Shown here: piece by piece, positions 35,369 to 46,935 of the stretch
Numbering within the stretch: the first letter of the stretch is position 1
Layout: each line of letters starts with the position of its first letter
Assembly: GCA_030490835.1 (NCBI GenBank)
Contig: CM059971.1
Span: forward strand, 71,256,224 to 71,320,223
Source: Annona cherimola
Taxonomy: Eukaryota; Streptophyta; Magnoliopsida; Magnoliales; Annonaceae
DNA length: 64,000 nucleotides
Reading direction: 5' to 3'
Notes under the pieces: generated by a model
What the model saw: only the letters and a program-made list of their open reading frames with translations
What the model was told of the DNA's origin: nothing
Database searches by the model: none
Translations under genes and position numbers: made by a program

Positions 35369-35660
35369 GGTATGTTTGTTTTCCTACAGAATTTTTTAAT
35401 CAAAATTCTTCAATCTAAACTTATTCACTCTCTATAACTATTTTATTTCAACTCCTCGATTTTTCAATCGTTTCTATGCAACTATTCATACAACTAATAT
35501 ATCCATTTTAATGCAATTACCTATACAATTAATTTACCTTTTTAACTTTATTCTCTTTATTCCTCATCATTAACTCTATCATATCACATCATTTTCTTCC
35601 ATTTTAAAAACTTTCACACTAAACACTTTTTATCCAAAGTATGACTTTCTAAATATATCC
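35369..35660. mobile_element. Family C MITE between TTAA flanks
   Basis: This 292-bp element (GGTATGTTTGTTTTCC ... CTAAATATATCC) has inverted ends and the family C interior. TTAA occurs on both sides (35365-35368 and 35661-35664), compatible with a TTA/TAA-type 3-bp duplication. Confidence 0.7.
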
Positions 35661-35811
35661 TTAAGCTTTTAACTTAAGGTCAAGTTCAACTTTTGGTTTT
35701 TCTTACGCCATTTGCATTTACTATTTGGATTAGGAAATTGGTAGGCCATCAAAATTAGCAAAATAATTCCACGGCTAGTGAGCGTCCATCGAGAAATCCG
35801 CTCCAAACTCA

Positions 35812-36000
35812 TTGGTCATGATTGCTCCCGATTTCAATTCGGTAGCTCAATGGCCGAACAACATCATTGGTCTTCCTCAGAGTCAACCAAGGTATGAGAA
35901 ATTTGCGCCATTGGCGTCCGAATTTGTTAATAATGGCATGATTTTAGGAAATAATGGGTTTGTTAATGAATCTTATAGGGTCATGGGCAACACTTGTTAG
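35812..36000 (+). CDS. Small ORF, possible gene fragment, 62 codons
   Basis: A plus-strand frame begins MVMIAPDFNSVAQWPNN and ends ...SYRVMGNTC. Its composition is balanced, unlike the AT-driven chance ORFs around it, and it is not repeat sequence I recognise. There is no signal peptide, membrane segment or domain I know. It could be an eroded exon or a chance frame. No flanking splice-consistent exon was found. Confidence 0.2.
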   Translation: MVMIAPDFNSVAQWPNNIIGLPQSQPRYEKFAPLASEFVNNGMILGNNGFVNESYRVMGNTC

Positions 36001-36135
36001 TGGCTTAAATTTAGGTGTTATGTATTTATTGGAAATTATTTTAAGCCCCTTTTGATCCCTACGAGAAGAGTTTCTAATTTGGTTTGTAAAGAACATTTTG
36101 CACAACAAAGTTTATTGATTCTATAGATTTTAAAT

Positions 36136-37753
36136 TGTTGTGAACTCAACTAGAAAATTAAGCACAATCTATGTTTTGATGATTAACAATCAAAATTTGA
36201 ATATTAAAGTATACTAATAAGATTGATGAAATGTTTTCAAGCTAGAAGTTTCAAATATCAAAGCATAGATCAAGTCTTACAGCCAAGTCGATTCAGATAT
36301 AAGACTCGAGTCAAGTCGACACTCAAGTCGATTTCAAAAGGAAACTGAGGATGAAAAATCACAAGGACAAAAGTATAGGCAAGTCAAGTTGTAGACCTAA
36401 ATTGACTCCACCTGCGACTTGGGCCAAGTCAATGGCCAAATCAACTTAAGGGTTGCATGTTTTCACTTACTCAAAGTGATACAATAGAAGTCACATATCA
36501 AGTTAACTCCATCTTACGACTTGAGTGAAGTTGAAGACCAAGTCGATCTCATACTCCAACTTGGGTTCTGAAGAGGTAAAGCAAAACTCCAACATTAAGT
36601 GTCAAAAATGAAGTCATACACTCAAGTCAACTCTACTTACGACTTGGATGAAGTCCAAGACCAAGTTGACTCAATTTAATGACTTGGAAGATTGAAACCA
36701 AGGAGGTATATTTCATGAAGTTTAAGATGTCAAATGGGCAGTGAAATCGCATAGCCAAGTCAACTTTGCCAGTGACTTAGGCGAAGTTCTAGAATCAAGT
36801 CAACTTCAAGGTTGCATATTTTCACTAACTATATAATATAAATGTGAAGTCGCACATGAAGTCGACTCCACGTAAGACTTGGATTAAGTCAAGGACGAAG
36901 TCGATCTAATTTGGAACTCAAAGAAACATTATATTCAAAGCAAGACTTAAGAAGAGGAAAAACTCCAATTGAAGTCGCATCCCAAGTTGACTTCAATATA
37001 CGACTTAGGTTAAGTCTCATTTGAAGTCGACTTCAGCTGCGACATGCACTATAACGGTCGAAAAAATTTGAACGTTGACACATTTAATATGTGCCACATA
37101 CCCTCCAACATTCAAAATAACTCCTCTTTTGCTTAAAGCACAACAGGAGAATTTATGAAGATTATCCAGAGCATTCATTGAGCTTTCACCTTCCTTTTAA
37201 CAAGCATTCAAGTGTGCATTAAGTACTCTACAAGAATAACTCCACTACTCACTACAAGAGCTGCAAGTCATCATCATTCTTAAGCTTCACTGCCTTGCAC
37301 TAAACTTTCCTTTATACAATCTACAAATGTAGAACCTTCTCTTAACTTATTTTCTTGTATTCCTACTTGGCTTGGTGTGAAAATCAAGGTCAAATAAAGA
37401 CAAGTAGTGTATTGTTAAAATGAGACTCGCTGTCTACTCGTGTTATGATTATAAAGACTCCATAGAACTAAAATCTAGAAAAGGGCGAGAACTTTAGTTG
37501 TATTTCTATTGAAATAGTTAAACCCAAGGCCCAAGGGTGTATTTTTGGAAGAGTGAGGTAAGGAGGGTTGTCTCAAACCACTGTAATTTCGTGTATCTGT
37601 TATTTTTTATTTCACTTGCTCTATTACTCTTCACGCTTTTCATTCAAGGATACAAATTTTACAAGGAGTTAAGCTTTTATCTACCAAAAGAATTTAAAAA
37701 AAAACCAATTCAACTCTCCTTTCTTGGGTTTTGCCGAAAACTCTATACCAGCA
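36136..37753 (+). mobile_element. Solo LTR of a copia-type retrotransposon, 1,618 bp
   Basis: It begins TGTTGTGAACTCAAC and ends ...CTCTATACCAGCA (TG...CA). TAAAT is present on both sides (36131-36135 and 37754-37758), a 5-bp target duplication. The 3' part (CCAATTCAACTCTCC...TTCTTGGGTTTTG) resembles the ends of long copia LTRs. No primer-binding site follows and no internal domain is present, so this is a solo LTR left by LTR-LTR recombination. The 75-codon ORF at 37537-37764 lies in its tail and is not a gene. Confidence 0.85.
36280..37050 (+). repeat. Degenerate tandem repeats inside the solo LTR
   Basis: A motif family built on CAAGTCGACT...CGACTTGG...GAAGTC(A/C)AAG recurs about six times at irregular 100-190 bp spacing. 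Longer repeated phrases include GGTTGCATRTTTTCACTWAC (36454 and 36813). It lies in the U3 part of the LTR, where enhancer-like repeats are common. Confidence 0.7.
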
Positions 37754-37850
37754 TAAATTACTAAACATAATTTTGAATAATCCAAATATTTCCAACACTA
37801 TTCTAAAAGCAGATAAATCGATAATCATTTCAATACTTTTTCAAATTTTG

Positions 37851-38125
37851 AGTGTGTTTATTAAAAAGTAAAACTTTTCGACGTAAAACTTTCCAATTTA
37901 AAATTTTCACTCTCTACAATTATCCTATTTTTAATTATTTCTTCACATTTTCCTATACAAACTATCTTACTTTTCAATCATTTTTACATCACTACTCATA
38001 CAACTAACCTATCTATTTTAAATTTATTTTCTTTATTCTTCATCATTATCCCTATTATATAAGATCATTTTCTCTTATTTCAAAAACTTTTACTTTAAAA
38101 ATTTTATCACTTCCCAAATACACCC
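37851..38125. mobile_element. Family C MITE
   Basis: Left end AGTGTGTTTATT and right end AAATACACCCT are inverted. The interior (AATTATCCTATTTTTAATTA, TATCTTACTTTTCAATCATT, CTCATACAACTAACCTATC) is typical of the family. The 3-bp target duplication is not clear. Confidence 0.65.
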
Positions 38126-38461
38126 TCACTTCAAATGATTTCATCATCATGCTAATATATTGATCCGTTTTTACCATCTCCATAACATATATTGTTGTAA
38201 TTAGCCACAGCAACATGCATGTCAGAGTCTCACGTCTTGCTGCGGCAGGTCCAAGTCTGTCAAATAATTTCGTTTGCCTGGATGTATCAAGCCGCATATT
38301 CAGTCTCTGCGTCATATACATGAACAAATTCAACCGCATCCTTATTACCATGCATCAAACTGCCTTTAACTAGATATCGAAGTACAAATTGAGACTGCAA
38401 TCCATTTACCTTTGTAGAGTACTAGCATAAACAAAAACGCAAGCAAATTGCACAATGACAT
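38126..38461. other. Spacer left of the long LTR element
   Basis: No recognised feature. The minus ORF 38055-38351 extends into the MITE and is probably chance. Confidence 0.4.
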
Positions 38462-41119
38462 TGTTGACAACCTACCCTTGGGCCCAAAGATGAATAAATG
38501 AGAATGAGATCCAAGCCCAACAGAGACAAACAACTCAAGAGCAATCACCAATGGACTTAGAACCCATGGCCCACTCCAAAGCAAGCCGAAGTGGATTCAA
38601 GCAAAACCAAGCTACACTCCAGCAAACGGACCTGTTCAACTTGGCCCGCAGGAGCAAAGCTCCAACAAGCCTCAAAAGTAGGCTCTTCAACAACCAGACC
38701 TGGCCCACAAGAGCAAAGTTCCTACAGGCTACCGAATGGGCTCTACAATGCAGCCCACCAGATCCAGCCCACCAAGCCTCAAAAGCAGGCTCTTCTATAA
38801 CAGTCCATCAGGCCTCCACAACAGCCCACCCAAAACAATGGGCTTAGCTAAGCTCTAGCCCACCAAGCTCAAGCCCCAAGTGCTACAAGTCCAACAAAGA
38901 TCAGGCCCATGGACCAAGTGCAACAACTCAAGCAGCCCAAGGCCCATGCTCTTACCTATAAAAGGAGGTGCCTCTTGATAACTCGTATTTTTACGAGTTA
39001 TCATGGCCCATTTCAGACTTAATTTGTGTGTTAGTTCAAGAGATTAGGCTTAGTTTGCACTCTTTTAGCTTAATTTTCATCCGCTTTGCATTTTAGGAGC
39101 GTTAATTAGTTTTTAGGCAATCTTAGCATTAATTAGGCATTTTTAGTTTATTTATTTAGTTTTTCCATTTTTTGTAGGAAGGACAGGACGTACGGCAGCA
39201 GAGCAGACGAGTTGAAGGCAAGCTGAGGCATCCAGAGGCAGGGAGTTGGCGCTTAGGCGCCACCCTATACGCCTTGACCATTTGCAGCACACAGCTGACA
39301 TGAAGGAGCAGTCTAGAGAGTTGGCGCCTAGGCGCCACTTCATCAACGTGCAACTCAAGTGAAAACATTGCTGAAGCCACAAGTTAGAAACCACATCCAG
39401 GGAGTTGGCTCCTAGGGTTCCAGAATGTGTCTAAACTGCTCAGCACACAGAGAGTTGGCGCCTAGGCGCCAATACGCATTCGTATGCTAATATTCCAGTG
39501 CGTAAGCTGCGCAAAAGGGGACTCTATATATAGATCCTAGGGGTTCGCGCGCGAGAGAGAGGAGGAGGGAGCTTGAGAACGAACTACAGTGCAAGAGAAA
39601 GCAGGAATCAAGATTAAAGCTCGGATTGAAGAAGAAATTCAAGTCCCGTTGGTGGAAACCGCCGAAAAATAGTTTTTCTTATTCTTTCCAATTTTCTTTC
39701 TCTGCCTTATGGATACTTTTTATATGGATGTAGTGGTTGTTAAGATCATGTCTTTGAACTAAACTTCCATTAGATGGATAGTTAGGATGAATTGAATTCT
39801 AAACAGTATTGTTTCTTGGTTCTTAGAATATTCAGGAATGAATATTTAAGCGTATATACATGGTTGTGTATGATTTACCTTTGCATGTATGAGTATAATG
39901 TTTTACAAGATTAGCTACCTTGTAAGATGATTTAATTACTTGATTTACCCTTGGAAAAGGGAGATCTTTGCCAGATCCATGTGCAAGGCACAGGTTTCGA
40001 CCTTTGTGTAAGGAGAGTTGTTTAACGGATAGGAATTTACCGTTAAACCCTGTGTAGTCATTATACAAGTTATGAACTTATCAATTTCACTTTATTTAAT
40101 GGAATGGGAACATAGCACTTAAATATGGTGTAATTAGCTTTATATACTATTGGAAGACATATATGAAGATACATGAACTTGGGCTAATAAATTTATATGC
40201 AATCTGCTTAACAAGAACCAGAGCAATATAGTTTAGATTCAAGGATTTCGATCTATCCATCTGCCATCCCTAATCAGTAAACCCGTTTTAGTATCCAGTA
40301 GTCTCAGATCTCTAATCTAATTTTTCTTTTCTGCAATTATTTGTTTAATAGAACTACAAACGCAGAATTTCTCAACCTTCGAAAGCGGTTAAGCTAAATA
40401 ATAATTTTGATCTACAATTCCACGTGGGAACGATACTCTACTCACACTTTATTACTTGACACGCGTAAATAGCGAGCAATTTAATAGACATATACGCAGC
40501 TCGTCACCTCTCTCCCACTTTCCCGATTTTTCCGCTCTTCGAGCTCCAAGCCTCTCTCCCACTTTCCCCTTTTCGTTCTCTCCCATTCTCTCAAATCTTT
40601 CATTTTTCCCTTTTCATGCCCGTGTAAACCGCATCGGGTTGGCATATTTTACCATATTTGCTTCAACCCGAAGGCCGAAACCCGAGCTTTGTACGATTAG
40701 TGCCTTATTTCATTGAAAACAGGAACTGATCTCCCTTCAAAGATCAGTGGTGACTCCATTTTCTTTATTTTTGTGCGCTTGTTTAAGTTAACGCTTCGGC
40801 GAGGCGAGCGCATGCGAGTTCATAGATTCCAGCATAATACACTGCCATTATGCTGCCGAATTTGTGACTTGATCTGTGTATGGAAAGCCCCGTCTTAGCC
40901 GTCATGATGTCAAATCCACGGAAAAACGCCCATATACCAAACTATCTAAAAATTGTGAATCCTAACGCATTTTACTCCATGTGAATGTAGGAAAATTGAG
41001 CCCACACTGCTGTCTCGGAGGCGTTGAAAGATTGGGTCAAACCCATTCGACACGACCCAGATTTCCAAGGCGAGGAAAAACCATCGGAGCCCATCGTAGC
41101 GCTCGCGGCGGGTGCTACA
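38462..41119 (+). repeat. Left LTR of the Tat-like element, interrupted
   Basis: It aligns with 48292-49398 in two blocks, 38462-38975 and 40507-41119, separated by the solo LTR at 38976-40506. A TATAAAA box (38957-38963) lies 13 bp before the insertion point. Relative to the right LTR it has extra sequence between about 38750 and 38860 and lacks roughly 75 bp just after the insertion, where the right LTR has ...CTACACACTTGGAGAGG. Confidence 0.85.
38976..40506 (+). mobile_element. Solo LTR inserted in the left LTR, 1,531 bp
   Basis: Boundaries are TG...CA: TGATAACTCGTA at the left and GCAGCTCGTCA at the right. CCTCT lies on both sides (38971-38975 and 40507-40511), a 5-bp target duplication. 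A perfect 12-bp palindrome (TGATAACTCGTA / TACGAGTTATCA, 38976-39003) forms the left end. A TATATATA box is at 39525-39532. Two perfect 16-bp palindromes TGGCGCCTAGGCGCCA (39322-39337 and 39456-39471) and two variants (39247-39262 and about 39406-39421) lie upstream of it. No PBS or domain follows, so it is a solo LTR, probably gypsy. Confidence 0.85.
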
Positions 41120-41122
41120 GCT

Positions 41123-41140
41123 TGGCGACTCAGCTGGGGA
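41123..41140 (+). other. Primer-binding site of the Tat-like element
   Basis: TGGCGACTCAGCTGGGGA lies 3 nt after the left LTR end, the expected position for minus-strand priming. It resembles the tRNA-Arg type sites of Tat/Ogre elements; this assignment is from memory and has not been searched. Confidence 0.7.
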
Positions 41141-41487
41141 CAGCGTTGTTGGTCTACATCGGGTGCAAGGGAGACAAAAATCTGAAGATCGAAGCTTTTT
41201 TCTCACTGAACAGCAAGTTCTAGAGACCTTCCCATCTTCCGGCAGTGAGTTTCTAGCATTTCTGCCCAAATCGCGCAGAAACCTGACAAGTTTTCAGGTC
41301 CGGAGGCGTTCGACTCATAAACTGAAAAGAACTCGTAAAGAGGAAAAACTATTGAACATATCCTCGTAACTGTCCAGGCACATAAAACGAACCTAAAGGA
41401 AGGACCCCCGATAAATATAAAATCAATTAACGCTGAGAAAAAAACTGGCATAAAAATCACGTCTTTTCCGCAACCTGGGAGTTTTCT

Positions 41488-41644
41488 GGTCACACTTCCA
41501 GAAACGCTTCAAGCGAATTGGTCATTCCTCCAGAAACTCTTCAAGCGAACTGGTCACTCTTCCAAAAATGCTTCAAGAGAACTGGTCGCTTTTCCAGAAA
41601 CGCTTCAAGCGAACTGGTCACTTTTCCAGAAGCGCCTCAGGCAG
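41488..41644 (+). repeat. 32-bp minisatellite, about 4.9 copies
   Basis: The unit GGTCACTTTTCCAGAAACGC-TTCAAGCGAACT repeats five times with scattered substitutions, the last copy being partial. It sits in the leader between PBS and gag of the Tat-like element. Confidence 0.9.
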
Positions 41645-41837
41645 ACAGAACCCGCGAATCCCGAACATTTTCACGCGTAAAACTTAAAATAAATAAAGTC
41701 TGCAAGAACACGAAAGGACCTAGATTCGCAAGCATCCATCCAAGGGATAATCTTCTTATTATCTTCTTACAAGTGCTAATCATTTTCATTGATTGCTCAG
41801 GTTTTTCACCATAGCTCAAAGGCAAAACAAGTGAACC

Positions 41838-43765
41838 GTGGATCGAAGCCCCGTGGTTATCAGATCGAGAACAGCTAGGATGGAGTCCGAGAAATCCTCA
41901 TACCATGAAGATCAAGATCATCAGTTCAAGCAGTCCGTCGAAGCCTACATGGCGGCAATGGACAAGAGGATGCAGAAATTAGAGGAGGTCCTGTCAAACA
42001 TGGGACCACCTCTAATAGGCGGCCAGAATATGGCTACACCACCATTCTGTTCTCAAAATCCGAACATGGAACAAGACGGCGGACCTTAACAATCTTTCCA
42101 CAAATCAATAATCACTATAAAGAAGAGGAGTTGGTCTTAGAACAAGGCCGCAATAAAATCCAAGACCTCAAGAACCAACTGAAAGAAATGTAGGAGCGAA
42201 TTCGACAACATCAAGGAGATGGCCTACCCTCGGCCAAAATCGAAGACCTATGCCCGTTCCCCGACACCAAGTTACCCGAGAAGTTCGAGATACCGGCTCT
42301 ACCCGCATATGAAAGAGACTCATGCCCAAGGGCTCATCTCAAGGCCTTTTGCGACATCCTATACCCCTTGGTGAAGAGCGAAGAAGTCTTGATAAGGTTA
42401 TTCCAACATAGCTTAAAGAAATACGCACTGGAGTGGTATACATCACTTGACTGCCAGTTGATTAAGACATAGGAGCAATTTTCTCTGGCCTTCATGGACC
42501 GTTTCTCATATACACTAAACATGGCTCCCAAAAGGGCCGATCTAGAAGCACTAAAGCAAAAAGAGGGTGAAACATTCTCAGAGTACGTGGCTAGATGGCG
42601 TGCATTGGCGGAAAAAATGAAGAGCCCGTTGTCTTTGGATGAGCAAATCTCTATCATCATCAACTCGGCTCACCCAAGTATCTCAGGATACCTCATCTCT
42701 CACCCTTATGTCAACTTCACTCAATTCCTCCAAGCCGGGGACCAAGTGGAGGTGGAAATCAGACATGACACCATCTCCCCATGGCCACAACAGGGGAATG
42801 CTATTTATCTTGAACAAGCAAGCCAGAACTCTGAAATAGCGGACATCGACATGGAAGTCAATTTTGTCAAGGGTAATGCCAAAACCTTTGACACTTCTAT
42901 TTTCATAATAAAAGTCCAACCCCATAATGCTCCTGTTATTTTACAAGGCCGAAATGTCAATTCTATTGTCCTTCAAAGAAAACGTGTTGAGCCTGTCATT
43001 TTATTGGGAAAACCTGCCATGCCCATGCAAGAGGATCCTATTTTACTTAAATCCCTTATTATTGAAAGAAAATCCTCCAATACTTTTACTACAAACCCGG
43101 GAACTCCATTTAAAATAACAAGTCAACCAACTTTGCCTCACTTATTCTCAGAAAATGTCTTTGTTCCAGTCAACCAACCAACATGCCTAAAGTCTAAGAA
43201 TGCAGAAGAGAATCTCAAAGCTCCTTACACCTCTACTCCTAGCATCCATCTAAAGCAATCATTGTCATCATCATCTACACAACCATGCCCGGTCACAGAA
43301 GGTGAAATATTAGTCTTATCGACAAAGCAGACAAATGCCTCAGAAAAGGAAGTGCTAGCCAAAAAGCACAAAGTTCGAGAAATTCCTGCACAAGAAAAGC
43401 CAAACGAAAAAGGTCATCTACAAGTCACAAATGAATTCATCCCTCACACAGACAATCAAGCAGAGGCAAAGCCTCAACAAACCATCATCAACACAGGCAA
43501 TGTCGACAAAGTCAAACAACCAACAAGGTTAGCCCCGGAAGCCGCAAAATACGCAGGGCACACAACCGTCATCAATCGACCCACCGTCTCAAATACATCT
43601 TCGTCAACACATCCGCAAGGGATATTTCAAAGTGGCTACCAGACAGCCTTGCCACCAAGCGTGGCAGGAAGAATGCCAACAACCAGTAAAGATAATATTT
43701 CACAGGGGGCAATATCAATCTCAAAATTATTCAAGGCAATGCCCAACAAAAGTAGGTGGCCATAA
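41838..43765 (+). pseudogene. Broken gag of the Tat-like element
   Basis: The start is probably at 41838 (or the in-frame Met at 41880); the frame closes at 42087-42089 and homology continues in another frame, so there is a frameshift around 42050-42110. Two in-frame TAG codons (42191-42193 and 42470-42472) break the second frame before the long ORF at 42494-43765. The conserved Tat gag part contains, in order, KLPEKFEIP, a HLKAFCD block, ALEWYTSL, the M-A-P-K-R-A-D-L-E-A-L start of the next helix, and GETFSEYVARWRALA. The last ~250 codons are Ser/Thr/Pro/Gln-rich without a CCHC zinc knuckle. No functional capsid protein would be made without suppression. Confidence 0.85.
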
Positions 43766-44673
43766 CATAAAATACGCACAAGAAGCAAATTACCAGAATC
43801 GCATGTTGGGGAAGCATTAAATTCAAGCGACAAGGGAAAAATTACAAACAAAGGCCAAAGAGCAAAATGTGGAGAAAAATACATTTATATCATTCCGAAG
43901 CATGGAGGCAGACAGTTCTGAAGGAAAATGACACGAATTATCTTTATATCATGTTTCATCCTACATCAACAAAGTTTGGAACCCGGGAGGCAAAGCTACA
44001 TGAGGAAAGGGACAGCATCCAGAAATCGCCTTTCTGCACTCTCTATGAAATCAGAGAGAATCCACAACTGTTGGACTGCTGCTGCTGGAAACAGACTTCA
44101 CAAACCTAAAAAGTTTCAGGATTCCACGGCACTGCTCACAAAACGAACTTCCAGACACTAGGCAAACACTCCTCAACATGACCAAAAGGGTCAGGAACTC
44201 GGAAACAGGTGATGGACAGATAAGAGACGAGCTACAACTGACCTCAAACCATCTCTTAGTCAATTCAAAGCGGAAATGCAAGATTTGGCGGAAGATTCAT
44301 AAAGCATACAAGGAGGAATGTAATCCAACGGCTTTACATTCAAAATCCAGATTCGTTGGGGAGAACGATGGTGCAAATTGCATAAGCTAAACAGACTCCT
44401 TGAAGCTCATAAAGCTTGAAATCAAAGAAAGGAAACATCAAGATATGGCCAAGGTGAAGCGTTCCATTTCATTCAAAAGCATTCCCAAAGATACAATCAA
44501 AAGCTAAAGGAGGAAGGCCTCTCAAGTGCATGGTTGCCTAAAAAGAATCTCAAAGAAAGAGGAGGCAATACATATGAAAACAAAAAAAGAAGTCTATACA
44601 ATACATTAGCCCCACTCCTCCAACATCAACCAAAAAGGGGAAAAAGAACAAAAGACTACACTCGGCGTTGTCA

Positions 44674-44974
44674 CTAGCACCTAGCATTTGAAAGTCGGTT
44701 AAGGCGCTCCAGGATGACTTCATGTCGATCAATCATCCTCCCTATGGCGGCCAAGGCATCATATTGGCATGAGCACAAAAAGCCAAAGCTCCCAACTATG
44801 TATGCAAGGCTTGCATATCCCGGTAAATCCGTCGTGATCCCATGGAAAGATCCGCAGTAGAAAAACACCATTCGCGGCAAGACCCCGAGGACATACACCT
44901 ACAGCAAGCTGGCTCATCCAACTACGGCAGTCACTAGTCGCCTCGGCTATCATGGTAGGAAATGGTGATGGCAA
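44674..44974 (-). pseudogene. Possible antisense ORF relic of the Tat-like element
   Basis: On the minus strand, overlapping frames at 44674-44898 and 44759-44974 read protein-like. One ends with a well-formed amphipathic segment (DALAAIGRMIDRHEVILERL) before a stop. Tat-lineage elements such as Retand and Ogre relatives are known to carry an extra ORF in antisense orientation near the 3' end, and this position would suit one. A frameshift between the two frames and no clear start make it a relic at best. Confidence 0.3.
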
Positions 44975-45949
44975 GCCTCCCTACGAAATGATTTGCAAAG
45001 GGAAATCCGAGAAAAATGGGAAGGAGATCGGACGTGAGGCAATGAGAATGATGGAAGCCATTAATGGAAAACCCATACCCTTAATTTCTGCAGCGACAAA
45101 TCTGGGTCAAAAGGTTACTTCTCTACCCGAGCAAGTTGACATTCAACAGTACCAAAGGAGAGGACGATCCGGAAGAAGACATCGAACAAAAGGGGGAAAA
45201 ATCGCGGGCAAGCGCTGCAGCATCGAAGGACAAGTGCAGAAGAAGCATGGTGAGAAGAATTCGAGCCGAACGGACGAGAAAATCGCGCAAAATCTGGAAA
45301 ATACGGAATGCACGCACGAAATCCGGATTTCAGCAAGCGGATCGCAAAAATAAAGAGGGACGTTGATCGACCTGAAAAGTTTTTAGGTCTATATATATTT
45401 CTCAATGGCCTACGGCCTATGAAGGATCAAAACATTATAAGAGACGTCAAGAATAAGAACTTTACAAGATCGATGCCCTGCAGAAGCAACGTATCACATA
45501 CATACATCCAAAGAAGAGGACAAGAAGGTCTTCCAAAAAATGAATCAATATTCACGCGGCTTTACATCCAAAGAAACGGGCATTCAAGCAATCAGATTTA
45601 CAAGAAAAACACAGTATGGCCAAAAAGAGAAGAGATGAAGAAGTATCTCCAATGCATCCCACTAGTAGCCTTAGCCCGAACAAAGACGTCACCACCCGAA
45701 GCCGCGTGACGACCGTCAGAGAAGAAATTTGGAGCCCGAGCATTGCGCCCATACTTCGAGTACCACAGATCATAACTCTCTTTTGGAATAGGGGACATTT
45801 GCGATAAGATCGTGCTTCCACCAAGCATTCCCGCCACAGCATTTGCAATAGGATAGTGCATCCACCAAGCATAGGGGCAACCATAAAATTATCACACGGA
45901 TACAAAAGAAGGCAGTTACTCAGTCAAGCATGAGAAATTTGGAAAAAAG

Positions 45950-46935
45950 AGAAAAGTCATCATGGTAACCATATCGAGCAAAAACAAGTCTGCAAAATGC
46001 TTCAATTCAAAAGACGAAAAAGTGGCGGTCACATGCAAAGGCACGAAGAAGAAAAAAAAAAGGGAAGACAAGGGGCCACCCCTTTTTCTTATTCAAGCTA
46101 CGGACTCCATCACAAAGCGTGACAGAGGAAGCAACACAAAAGGCCAAAAACCACCCTCAACGGACTCTTAAAAAGGAAGGAGAGGACAAAAGTCACCACA
46201 ACAGAAGGGTCACTTGAGAGATAATCCTAAGGCATCCTCATACTCCACAATTGACTATAGAAATCAAGGCTTCCCACCTGCTCATCATCAAGCAAAGGTT
46301 ATATAAAATACCGGCAACTGGCAAATAGCGAATAACAGCCGACAAGCAAAAGAGGAATGACAGCATATAAGGGAGTACCTACTAAACCAAATGATGGCCA
46401 GCCACACCGCAAGGTCCAGCAAAGACAAGCAAAACAACCAGAACTAATAACCAGGCACTAACTCGTGACACTTCAGCAATAAGATCCCCAAACTGCAAAC
46501 AATAGAGGATCTAATCAAGCAAAGGAATAGGCAGTATCAATCACGGCAAACACCAAGACGAACCGTTGACAATACTAGCCCAAAATCTACCAGTATATCC
46601 GAACAAAAAAATAAAAAATAAAAAATAAAAAAACAAAACAAAATAAAAAAATAAAAAAGAGGGGTCATGACAAAGGTCACAGCCGCTCAAGCAATACGGA
46701 AAGGCTATCACACAACCAAAAGAGGTAGCTACCCCGAGCAAAACACAAGCAACATGAAGTAAAGGAAGGGCAATACACGGTCACAAAAGAGGTAAAAGAG
46801 AAGACACTATGGTAGCCGCGTCAAGAAACAAGTCTACGAAGTGTTTCAACCTAAAAAGGCAAAAGGCAAGCGATCACACGTAGGGGATACCCGCGCATAT
46901 GACAAAAGGCAAAGGCATATAAGGGGCTATCCTCT
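45950..46935 (+). repeat. Diverged direct duplication within the Tat-like element
   Basis: CAAAAACAAGTCTGCAAAAT...TTCAA...GGTCACATGC (about 45955-46040) reappears as CAAGAAACAAGTCTACGAAG...TTCAACC...GATCACACG (about 46800-46885). The spacing is about 850 bp and both are preceded by ATGGTA(A/G)CC. Non-coding. Confidence 0.55.
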
